From assembly GCA_050908895.1 (NCBI GenBank), contig CP171222.1, forward strand, positions 1,302,001 through 1,366,000: 64,000 nt of DNA, given 5' to 3'. The DNA is from S5-A14a sp050908895 (GTDB lineage: Bacteria > Bacillota > Clostridia > Peptostreptococcales > Anaerovoracaceae). Below the pieces are notes generated by a model. That model did no database searches, was not told the origin of the DNA, and saw only the letters and a program-made list of their open reading frames with translations. The translations under genes and the position numbers were made by a program. Each line of letters begins with the position of its first letter. Position 1 is the stretch's first letter. Below are positions 54,600-62,898 of the stretch, piece by piece.

Positions 54600-57500
54600 T
54601 TATAGCTCTACCTTATCTCCTAGCTTCAAAGATAATAATTTTGAAACTCCCTGCTCTGCCATAGTCACACCGTATAATACATCCGCATGTTCCATAGTTG
54701 CTTTCTGATGTGTTACCAAAACAAATTGAATATTATCAAATTTTCTAAGATATTCAGAAAATCTATCGATATTATTATCATCTAATGCAGCTTCGACCTC
54801 ATCCAGTATACAAAATGGAGTAGGTTTAGCTTTAAGAACTGCAAACATTAAAGCAATTGCTGTCATAGTCTTTTCTCCTCCAGACATCAAATTAATGTTC
54901 TGAAGTTTCTTGCCCGGTGGTTGAGCAACTATCTCAATACCTGAATTCAGCGGGTCATTCTCATCTTCCATTGTAAGTTGTGCATATCCTCCACCAAACA
55001 GTTCAGTAAATATTTCTTCAAAATTAGTAACTATATTGTTGAAACTTTCCTTAAATTTTCTCTGTATGGTGGTGCTCATTTCTGTAATTATAGATTTAAG
55101 CTCATTCATGCCATCTAAAATATCTTCTCTTTGAGCTTTTAAGAATTCGTATCTTTTGCTCACTTCATCATATTCCTTGATAGCTCCTACATTTACATCT
55201 CCAAGCTCTCGTAGTCTTTTTCTTGCATCCCTACCGATTTTTATTCCTGTAGCCATGATAAAATCAGGATCTCTCAGTTCAGCTGCCTGTGCATGTGAAA
55301 ATTCAAACTCCTCCCATAGCCTATTTATTAAATTTTCTTGTTGAGTTTGATTTTTCGTAAATTTAATTTCTTCCTGATATTTCTGCCTTTGTAAACTCTC
55401 CACCGACTGTCTTAAATCAGCAATTTCCTTGTTAACTAAAATTATTCCATTCCTAACTGACTCTTTCTCTGTGGACAATTGCAAAATTGTATTCTCAAGA
55501 TACAATTTTTCCTCGTTAAGAGAATAAGTGTCCTCATCTTGGTTAATATTGCCTTCTTCCAAATCAGTTTTTTCGATCAAAATAGCATCAAGCCTTGTTT
55601 TTCTTGCACCAAAAGTTCTTTTCATCTGTTCAAGTTGATCTTTAATTTTAGCCGAAATAGATTCAGAAGCTTCAATTTTTGTTTTAATTGAATTATTATC
55701 AATCGTTAGTTTTGTCTTCTCCTCTGATAACTGATTAATCTTTTCTGTAATCACTGAAAGTTGATCTGCAAATTTTTCAAGCTCTTCTTCCATTGATTGC
55801 AGCATGTATTTCTGATTTTTAGCGTTAGATTCCAATTCATTTAACATTTGAGATGAACTTGACTTGTCCTCCTGAATATTTAATAATTGCTGTTCTAGTT
55901 TGGTCCTCTTATCCGTAATCAATTCAGAAGATTTCTCAATCATGTTAATTTTCACACTTATCGAAGATTCTTCTAGTATAAGTTTATTCAACTTATCGGT
56001 TAACTCTCTTATAGCATTTTCAGCATCATCAAATTGAATTTTTATCTGTTTCCCTTTTATTCTTCCATTATTTATATCTTCATTTAAAAGTCTAATTTCA
56101 TTGTCAAGTTTATTGATTTCTCCACGTCGTGATAAAAGGTTTGCGCTTTGATTTTTATATCTTCCACCTGTAATGGCTCCACTGGAATTTATCACTTCTC
56201 CACTTCTTGTGACTAACCGCATTCCATTTCTTAAACGCCTGGACAACCGCAAGGCACCATCTAATGTTTCAACCAGTACTACTCTTCCGAGTAAATAGTT
56301 AAATATATTTCTATATTCTTCCGAACATGCTATTTGGTCTGAGGCGAGGCCTATATACTCCCTATCTGATTGAATTTGAAAATCGACAGATACACTAGTG
56401 CCTTGAACGGTTTCAATAGGTAAAAAAGTTAGCCTGCCTCTATTATTTTGTTTTAAAACCGATATAGCTTTCTTGGCATGCTCATCCTTATCGCAAATTA
56501 TGTTTTGCATTGCTCCTCCAAGAGCAGTTTCTATAGCAGTTTCAAGGCCTTCAGGAACTCTCATTGATTCTCCAACTACACCTCTTATACCTGGAAGTTG
56601 AGACTTCATTATGTATTTTACTCCATAATTATAGCCTTCATAGTTTGCTTCCATTTCCTCAATTGTTTTTTTTCTCGAAGAGAGCTGACTAATATCAATA
56701 TGAAATTTATTTATTTCATCATTTATTATTGATAATTCATTTTCAAACTTGGATATTAATATTTTTTTATTCTCAATATCATTTGCAATCAAGTCTTTTT
56801 CTCTTATTAACTCCTGTTTGCGATTTTTATTTTCAGTCAACTCTTTATTTATAGTTTCACATTGCTCTTTTGAATTATCAAGCTCAACATTTATCTCATT
56901 AAATCTCGCTTCTAAAGTACTTCCCATACTTTCCATAGCTGAGGATTCATTTTCGCTTTTAGAAATTTCTCTTGTTATCCTTAATATTTCATCTTTCTTA
57001 TTATTAATCTCTGCATTTAGACGAACCTCTTCATCTTTAAACTTGTTGTATTCAGCAATCTTGTTATCAAGAGAATGTTTTTGGGCTTCTAGAGATTGAA
57101 GATATAATTGAAGTTGAGCATCATTTGTTCTAAAATTATTTTCTTCAGCATCAATCCTTTCTTCTATATTTTCAATTTCCTCTGAAAGCCTTTTCTCCTC
57201 CTCTGCAATAGACTCCAATCTATGAGCTCTCATCTTTTTTGAATTTTCTGCATTATTAAGTTTTTGCACTACTTCTAAAAGCTTGCGGCTTGACTCTTCA
57301 TTTCTTAAATCAATTTCGTTAAGATTACATTCTAACGATTCAAAACTTTTCTCAGCCTCCTCACGTTTTGAATTTCCAACATTGATTTCATTTTCTAAAT
57401 GAAAAATATCTTCCTCAAGCAATTCAGTTTTTTCCTTAATGGTATCTAGGCTACGTAGAATAACATTCACTTCGCTACTTTGGTATTTTTCTTTAAGCTC

Positions 57501-58148
57501 TAAATATTCTTTAGCCTTATCACTATCACTTTTAAGACTATCTATCCTAGATTCGATTTCAGAAATTATATCATTTGCACGCAAAAGATTAGCATTGGTA
57601 GATTCTAATCTTCTTTCCGCCTCTGCTTTTCTGCTCTTGTATGCAACAACACCTGCGGCTTCTTCAAAAATCTCTCGTCTGCTCTCCGGCTTATTACTTA
57701 CAATTTCTGATATCTTACCTTGCCCAATAATTGAGTATCCATCAACCCCTATTCCTGTATCCATTATAAGGTTTCTGATATCTCTAAGTCTGCAAGGAAC
57801 ATTGTTAATTAAATATTCACTTTCACCTGAGCGGAACATCCTTCTTGTAATAGATACCTCCGAATAGTCAATATCAAGGATTCCCTTCGCATTATCTATA
57901 ACAAGAGTTACCTCAGCCATTCCTCTGTTTTTTCGTGAAGCTGAGCCTGCAAATATGACCTCTTCCATCTTTCCGCCTCTTAAAGTTTTGGGACTTTGCT
58001 CACCTAAAACCCATCTAAGTGCGTCACTTATATTGCTTTTGCCGCTTCCGTTAGGACCTACAACACAGGTTACCCCTTCATGAAACTCTATCACAACAGG
58101 ATCTGCAAAAGATTTAAATCCATGCATTTCAAGCCTTTTAAAATACAT
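54600..58148 (-). CDS. smc: Chromosome segregation protein SMC
   Basis: Condensin ATPase for chromosome organisation. The 1182-residue protein has the N-terminal Walker A VVGPNGSGKSNISDALRW, long coiled coils (about 170-490 and 660-1010), a hinge about 510-640 (GVVGESMRVPEGLETAIETA), and the C-terminal signature LMSGGEKTMTAIALMFA and Walker B CILDEVEAALDD. Length and domain order are normal. Partners scpA and scpB are not in the window. Gene order rnc-smc-ftsY is conserved in Firmicutes. Confidence 0.97.
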   Translation of the reverse strand: MYFKRLEMHGFKSFADPVVIEFHEGVTCVVGPNGSGKSNISDALRWVLGEQSPKTLRGGKMEEVIFAGSASRKNRGMAEVTLVIDNAKGILDIDYSEVSITRRMFRSGESEYLINNVPCRLRDIRNLIMDTGIGVDGYSIIGQGKISEIVSNKPESRREIFEEAAGVVAYKSRKAEAERRLESTNANLLRANDIISEIESRIDSLKSDSDKAKEYLELKEKYQSSEVNVILRSLDTIKEKTELLEEDIFHLENEINVGNSKREEAEKSFESLECNLNEIDLRNEESSRKLLEVVQKLNNAENSKKMRAHRLESIAEEEKRLSEEIENIEERIDAEENNFRTNDAQLQLYLQSLEAQKHSLDNKIAEYNKFKDEEVRLNAEINNKKDEILRITREISKSENESSAMESMGSTLEARFNEINVELDNSKEQCETINKELTENKNRKQELIREKDLIANDIENKKILISKFENELSIINDEINKFHIDISQLSSRKKTIEEMEANYEGYNYGVKYIMKSQLPGIRGVVGESMRVPEGLETAIETALGGAMQNIICDKDEHAKKAISVLKQNNRGRLTFLPIETVQGTSVSVDFQIQSDREYIGLASDQIACSEEYRNIFNYLLGRVVLVETLDGALRLSRRLRNGMRLVTRSGEVINSSGAITGGRYKNQSANLLSRRGEINKLDNEIRLLNEDINNGRIKGKQIKIQFDDAENAIRELTDKLNKLILEESSISVKINMIEKSSELITDKRTKLEQQLLNIQEDKSSSSQMLNELESNAKNQKYMLQSMEEELEKFADQLSVITEKINQLSEEKTKLTIDNNSIKTKIEASESISAKIKDQLEQMKRTFGARKTRLDAILIEKTDLEEGNINQDEDTYSLNEEKLYLENTILQLSTEKESVRNGIILVNKEIADLRQSVESLQRQKYQEEIKFTKNQTQQENLINRLWEEFEFSHAQAAELRDPDFIMATGIKIGRDARKRLRELGDVNVGAIKEYDEVSKRYEFLKAQREDILDGMNELKSIITEMSTTIQRKFKESFNNIVTNFEEIFTELFGGGYAQLTMEDENDPLNSGIEIVAQPPGKKLQNINLMSGGEKTMTAIALMFAVLKAKPTPFCILDEVEAALDDNNIDRFSEYLRKFDNIQFVLVTHQKATMEHADVLYGVTMAEQGVSKLLSLKLGDKVEL

Positions 58149-58151
58149 ATT

Positions 58152-58880
58152 TTATATTCCCTTCTCTATAGCGTTAAGAGCAGCTTCCTGCTCTGCTATT
58201 TTTTTTGATTTTCCGCTTCCGATTCCAAGCTCTTTTCCATCACAAAATACTCTTACATAAAACATCTTCATGTGAGGAGGTCCCTCCTCCTTATAGGTCT
58301 CATAACTTATATTGACATTTCCATGTTTCTGTAATTTTTCTTGCAAAGCACTCTTGTAGTCGTGATATAATTGCCCCTTTATAGCCTGTTGAACCGTGGA
58401 ATCAAACAAATTACTAACCCACTTATATGCAGTCTCATAGTTACTATCAATATAAATAGCCCCTATAAGTGCTTCCATAGCATCGGCTAACATGGATTGT
58501 TTTGTACGACCTCCAGATAGCTCTTCACCATGTCCCAGTATTAAATTATGACCTAAACCAATAGATTCAGCTATCTTTGCCAGAGATTTTTCACATACTA
58601 TAGATGCTCTTTTCTTTGATAGATTACCTTCCTTTTCATCGGGCATGCTTCGATATAAAACATCCCCGATAACAAGGTCTAAAAGTGCATCTCCTAAAAA
58701 TTCTAGACGTTCATTATCTTTAACCTTTTTACCATCAACATATTTTTTATTTTCTCGTCTAAAAGAACTATGGGTTAGAGCTTGTTTTAAAAGATATTTG
58801 TCCTTAAAAACGTATCCTTTAACCTCAAACCCTGAACCCATCATAGAACTATTTTTTTTATTTATACTAGCTTTTACCAT
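58152..58880 (-). CDS. rnc: Ribonuclease III
   Basis: Double-strand-specific endoribonuclease for rRNA and mRNA processing. The 242-residue protein has ALTHSSFRREN, the signature NERLEFLGDALLDLVIGD with catalytic acidic residues, ADAMEALIGAIYID with the second acidic pair, and a C-terminal double-stranded RNA-binding domain (DYKSALQEKLQ to SKKIAEQEAALNAIE). The ATG at 58878-58880 overlaps plsX by 14 bases and has GAGGA upstream. The acpP gene that usually lies between plsX and rnc is missing here. Confidence 0.96.
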   Translation of the reverse strand: MVKASINKKNSSMMGSGFEVKGYVFKDKYLLKQALTHSSFRRENKKYVDGKKVKDNERLEFLGDALLDLVIGDVLYRSMPDEKEGNLSKKRASIVCEKSLAKIAESIGLGHNLILGHGEELSGGRTKQSMLADAMEALIGAIYIDSNYETAYKWVSNLFDSTVQQAIKGQLYHDYKSALQEKLQKHGNVNISYETYKEEGPPHMKMFYVRVFCDGKELGIGSGKSKKIAEQEAALNAIEKGI

Positions 58881-59901
58881 GGCATTCCTCGTCAACTTTA
58901 GAAATTTCAACAATTTTGTTAGATATATCGGAAATTTTTTCTACTACATTTTCATTAACATATGGTATTGATTTCATAATTGTCCTCATTACTGCATATC
59001 CATCAGATGAACCATGCATTTTTAGTAATGCTTTGTTGAGACCTAATATAGGTGCACCTCCATATTCCTTATAGTCAACCTCTTCTTTAAGGCTAAGTAG
59101 TTTGCTTTTAAGCATAGCAGCACCAAGTTTGGCTACACCAGTTGAAGTAAACCGATACTTTAATTCTCGCATCAAGGTTAAAGCAAGGCCTTCAGATAGC
59201 TTAAGCACAATATTGCCAGTGAATCCATCAGCTACTATTACATCTGCTAACCCTAAAGGAATATCTCTAGCTTCCAAATTCCCCATAAAATTCAAATCGG
59301 TCTTGCTAATTAGTTTATACGCTTCCTTGGTTAAGGTATTGCCTTTACCAGCTTCAACTCCATTATTAACCAATCCGATGACCGGATTCTTCTTTCCAAT
59401 AACCTCTTCCATATAGATAGAGCCCATAATCGCAAATTGCAACAAATGATGCGCTTTGCATTCCACATTAGCGCCTGCATCCAAAAGCAAGGATGGTTCT
59501 TTTCCTAAAATGGGATAAACTGTAGCCAATGCAGGGCGTTCTATACCGTCAATACAACCTATAATAAGGTGACCTCCGGCAAGCAAAGCTCCTGTGCTAC
59601 CTGCTGATATAAGCACATCTCCTTCCCCTTGATTAAGCATATTAATGCCTTTTACTATAGAAGAGTCTTTTTTCCTTCTTATAGCCCTTACAGGGGATTC
59701 ATCATTTTCAATCTTTTCTGTAGCATTCAATACAGAAATTTGCTCACCTTTATAGCCATATTTAGAAATAATTTTATTTATTTTTTCTTCATCACCAATT
59801 ATACACATATTTTCTTTTGTATATTTGGTAGCCATAATTGCTCCTTCAACAATGACTTCAGGGGCATTATCTCCACCCATGCCATCAATCAATATTTTCA
59901 T
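58867..59901 (-). CDS. plsX: Phosphate acyltransferase PlsX
   Basis: Converts acyl-ACP to acyl phosphate, the donor for PlsY. The 344-residue protein starts MKILIDGMGGDNAPE, and has AGSTGALLAGG, LLLDAGANVECKAHHL, VADGFTGNIVLKLSEG and EYGGAPILGLN. GGAGG lies just before the ATG. In most Firmicutes rpmF precedes and fabH or acpP follow; here rpmF is over 57 kb away and neither partner is adjacent. Confidence 0.96.
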   Translation of the reverse strand: MKILIDGMGGDNAPEVIVEGAIMATKYTKENMCIIGDEEKINKIISKYGYKGEQISVLNATEKIENDESPVRAIRRKKDSSIVKGINMLNQGEGDVLISAGSTGALLAGGHLIIGCIDGIERPALATVYPILGKEPSLLLDAGANVECKAHHLLQFAIMGSIYMEEVIGKKNPVIGLVNNGVEAGKGNTLTKEAYKLISKTDLNFMGNLEARDIPLGLADVIVADGFTGNIVLKLSEGLALTLMRELKYRFTSTGVAKLGAAMLKSKLLSLKEEVDYKEYGGAPILGLNKALLKMHGSSDGYAVMRTIMKSIPYVNENVVEKISDISNKIVEISKVDEECHGKS

Positions 59902-59926
59902 TTTGGACCTCCAAATAAAAGTGTCA

Positions 59927-61171
59927 CTACTTTTCAGATAATTCTCTTATCTTAGCGTCAATTTTCTTTGCAATTTCTATGAAATCTTCTTCCATATACC
60001 CTCTAGTAGTCATGGGAGCTGTACCAATCCTTACACCACTGGTTTCTCTTGGACTCTTCTGATCATTTGGTATCATATTTTTGTTCAATGTAATACCGAT
60101 TTTATCCAGTTCGTCCTGCAGTGTTCTTCCGGAAAAACTAAATTCAGACAAATCCATCATAAAGAGATGATTATCTGTACCGCCTGTGACTATTTTGTAT
60201 CCCATATCTATGAACGCCTGACAAAAAGCTTTTGAGTTCTTAATTACCTGGTGAATATATTTTTTATATTCTTCTGTTAAAGCCTCTTCTGCACAAACAG
60301 CCTTTCCTGCAATAATATGCTCAAGCGGCCCTCCTTGAGCATAAGGAAACACAGCACTGTCTACTTTCTTTGCAAGTTCCGGCTTTGCAAAAATCAGCCC
60401 CCCTCTAGGCCCTCTTAATGTTTTATGTGTTGTTGTAGTAATCAAGTCAGCAAATCCAAATGGTGTCGGATGACATCCTGCTGCCACAAGTCCAGCTATA
60501 TGGGCCATATCCACCATAAATAAAGCGCCAACTTCTTTAGCAATTTCAGAGAATGCTTTAAAATCAATCAATCTTGAATAAGCACTTGCTCCTGCAACTA
60601 TTAGCTTCGGCTTACACTCAATAGCTTTCCTTCTAACATCTTCCATATCAATATAGCCTTTTTCATCAACTGCATAAAAAACCATATTATACAGTTTACC
60701 GCTAAAATTAACCTTGGAACCATGTGTCAAATGACCACCATTATCAAGGCTAAACGACAATACCGTATCTCCTGGATTTACAGCTACTTTGTATGCTGAA
60801 AAATTAGCTTGAGATCCACTATGAGGTTGAACGTTTACATGATAATCTGTGTCAAAAACTTTTTTCCAAGTAAAGCAGCAATATTCTTCAAGCTGATCTA
60901 CAAACTCCGTTCCTCCATAGTACCTTCCACGGCTCCCGGTTTCTCTGTCCAGTTCAGGATAGCCTTCTGCGTACTTCCATGATAAACAAGACCCACAAGC
61001 CGCTAGTACAGCCTCACTGCAATAATTTTCTGATGCTATAAGTTCAACATTATTCAATTGTCTTTCGTATTCTCTTTCTATTAAATCAGCAACTTTTTTT
61101 GATGTCTGTCTAATGAAATTAACATTTTCTCTGTTGTAATTACCATTATCTTTTCCATCTCTTGTGAACAT
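59927..61171 (-). CDS. glyA: Serine hydroxymethyltransferase
   Basis: PLP enzyme interconverting serine and glycine with tetrahydrofolate. The 414-residue protein has VELIASENYCSEAVLAA, YYGGTEFVDQLEEYC, VQPHSGSQANFSAY, the PLP lysine in TTTTHKTLRGPRGG and a C-terminal GVRIGTAPMTTRGY. AAAGGAGG precedes the ATG at 61169-61171; the longer frame overlaps the exporter gene and has no family match. It lies between the exporter pair and plsX. Confidence 0.96.
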   Translation of the reverse strand: MFTRDGKDNGNYNRENVNFIRQTSKKVADLIEREYERQLNNVELIASENYCSEAVLAACGSCLSWKYAEGYPELDRETGSRGRYYGGTEFVDQLEEYCCFTWKKVFDTDYHVNVQPHSGSQANFSAYKVAVNPGDTVLSFSLDNGGHLTHGSKVNFSGKLYNMVFYAVDEKGYIDMEDVRRKAIECKPKLIVAGASAYSRLIDFKAFSEIAKEVGALFMVDMAHIAGLVAAGCHPTPFGFADLITTTTHKTLRGPRGGLIFAKPELAKKVDSAVFPYAQGGPLEHIIAGKAVCAEEALTEEYKKYIHQVIKNSKAFCQAFIDMGYKIVTGGTDNHLFMMDLSEFSFSGRTLQDELDKIGITLNKNMIPNDQKSPRETSGVRIGTAPMTTRGYMEEDFIEIAKKIDAKIRELSEK

Positions 61172-61172
61172 T

Positions 61173-61679
61173 TTAATCCTCCTTTGTATGCACATTAGCT
61201 TCATGACCCAATGCCAATTTTCTCTGTCTAAATCGTTTTCTTTTAGGTTGAATAAACCTTCCTAAAAATTTCATAATTACTGTAACTGCCATAAATCCTG
61301 AAGCAATTGCCAATGCTATTATTATAGCTATTTCTCCATTTTCAATAAATTCAGCCTCATTACTATTAATTATACCGTACATAGCATAATAGAGTCTACC
61401 TCCGGGAATAAGACATATTGCTCCAACCGTTAAAAAAATAGTAGTTGGTGTTTTTGTTATTCTTGCCATAACTTCCGCAAAAACTGATACAAACACAGCT
61501 GCAAGGAAGTTAGCAAAGAAATGATTTTCCCATTGAGAAAAAGCTAGCAAATAAATGTAGTATGTTACCCCTCCCGCAATAGAAGCATAAATTACATGGG
61601 GCATTTTAATTTTCATATTTATGGCAAATCCTAAAGAACCTGTAGTAGCAGTTATAATTGGTATCAGAATATCTGTCAT
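61173..61679 (-). CDS. Threonine/serine exporter, ThrE C-terminal-type subunit (YjjB-like)
   Basis: A 168-residue membrane protein with about five hydrophobic segments, including the family-type SLGFAINMKIKMPHVIYA and ITKTPTTIFLTVGAICLIPGG. It corresponds to the C-terminal half of corynebacterial ThrE, which exports threonine and serine. The C-terminus is a basic cytosolic tail (KRKRFRQRKLALG). The ATG at 61677-61679 has GGAGG five bases upstream, formed by the last codons of the preceding gene, so the two are coupled. Confidence 0.85.
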   Translation of the reverse strand: MTDILIPIITATTGSLGFAINMKIKMPHVIYASIAGGVTYYIYLLAFSQWENHFFANFLAAVFVSVFAEVMARITKTPTTIFLTVGAICLIPGGRLYYAMYGIINSNEAEFIENGEIAIIIALAIASGFMAVTVIMKFLGRFIQPKRKRFRQRKLALGHEANVHTKED

Positions 61680-61680
61680 A

Positions 61681-62433
61681 TCAACCTCCAAAAATAATCA
61701 GTGCCGTTGCAAATCCAGATGCTATTATACCGGCAATTAACACTGAGTTAATAAATCTAATAAGTCCGGATCCCGTATCACCCATAAGCAAATCTCTAAT
61801 CGAATTAGTCATTGCCACCCCTGGAATCACCAGCATAATTTCACCGATAAGTATTTTATCAATATTATGTCCTATGCCAATCTTCATTAAAAGTATACTG
61901 GCAAGTGCTGTAATTAGTGAAACAATATAGTAGTAAACAAACTCATTATCTTCTCTAGTATTCAAATATCTCTCTGTAAACACAATTATGATAGCCCCTA
62001 TAGAAGCCGCTATTGAATCTACAAAATCTCCTCCAAAGAACATGCAAAATCCGCCACAGACCAATATACCGCCTATATATTTAAAGAACCTTGGCTGGTA
62101 TTTAGCTGTAACTATCTTATCAAATGCTCTGGATAATTTAAAATAGCTCGGGCTTGTTGATACCGCCTCTCTCGATAAGTTATTTAATTTATCAAGCATA
62201 GAGTAATTGGGATTGTATCTAAGTACAGTTCTTATCTGTGTTATAATTTTTCCATCAGGTGCTTCAAAAGTAACTTGCATATTATTTGTTATTATAAAAA
62301 CATTTATCCTATCGCATCCATACCCTTTGCACATGCGAAAAATACTATCTTCTACACGGCTTACTTCCGCTCCGCAAACGAGCATCTCCTCACCTATATC
62401 CAGAATGCACTGTAAAATTCTCTCATAATCCAT
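61681..62433 (-). CDS. Threonine/serine exporter, ThrE N-terminal-type subunit (YjjP-like)
   Basis: A 250-residue protein with a soluble N-terminal domain (about 1-105) and five C-terminal membrane helices. Motifs AGEEM-like LDIGEEMLVCGAEVSRVED and the IPGVAMTNSIRDLLMGDTGSGL stretch are typical of YjjP/ThrE-N proteins. With the following gene it forms the split version of ThrE. It starts directly after the stop of the acetyltransferase gene and the neighbouring glyA supports a role in serine/threonine/glycine balance, which is inference. Confidence 0.86.
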   Translation of the reverse strand: MDYERILQCILDIGEEMLVCGAEVSRVEDSIFRMCKGYGCDRINVFIITNNMQVTFEAPDGKIITQIRTVLRYNPNYSMLDKLNNLSREAVSTSPSYFKLSRAFDKIVTAKYQPRFFKYIGGILVCGGFCMFFGGDFVDSIAASIGAIIIVFTERYLNTREDNEFVYYYIVSLITALASILLMKIGIGHNIDKILIGEIMLVIPGVAMTNSIRDLLMGDTGSGLIRFINSVLIAGIIASGFATALIIFGG

Positions 62434-62898
62434 CTATTCTTCCGCCTTTTTCATAGAAAGTCTCATAATTTCCGGAAAGCAAGTCTTTCGATATTGAGGG
62501 CATTGTTTACATTCAAAAAAATTAGGAGCTGTGTTGGGATCAACGGTTTCGAACTCATTTTTTCTAAAAAATTCAGGAGCCCTTGCAACCAAAGCAATAC
62601 TATCCCCTCCTAAATTTTCAACCTCAGACTTAACTTTATTTAAAAGGATTTTTCCTAATCCAAATTTCCTAAAAGCTGGATCAACTGCAATGCCATCGAT
62701 TATGAATTCACCCTCTCTTCTAGCTAAAACCGCTGCCGCAAGAAGATGATCCTCCCGATCTACAATTTTGAAGCATTCCACAATATCCGTATCAACTTCT
62801 TCATCGCCATCAAATTCCAATTCATTATCAACAAAGAACTTAACTAATCGTTCATATTCATCTGTGCGCATGAGCGTCACCATTGGTCTACATGACAC
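62434..62898 (-). CDS. GNAT-family N-acetyltransferase with C-terminal cysteine motif
   Basis: A 154-residue acyltransferase. The GNAT core is IDGIAVDPAFRKFGLGKILLNKV (about 69-91; split across strand, acetyl-CoA loop and helix), followed by SIALVARAPEFFRKNEFE. The C-terminus carries an unusual FECKQCPQYRKTCFPE with three closely spaced cysteines that might bind metal. The start is GTG (62896-62898) overlapping folC; AGGAGG lies nine bases upstream, and the alternative ATG five codons in has no such site. It resembles ArgA-like small GNATs in outline, but the substrate is not identifiable. Confidence 0.82.
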   Translation of the reverse strand: MSCRPMVTLMRTDEYERLVKFFVDNELEFDGDEEVDTDIVECFKIVDREDHLLAAAVLARREGEFIIDGIAVDPAFRKFGLGKILLNKVKSEVENLGGDSIALVARAPEFFRKNEFETVDPNTAPNFFECKQCPQYRKTCFPEIMRLSMKKAEE

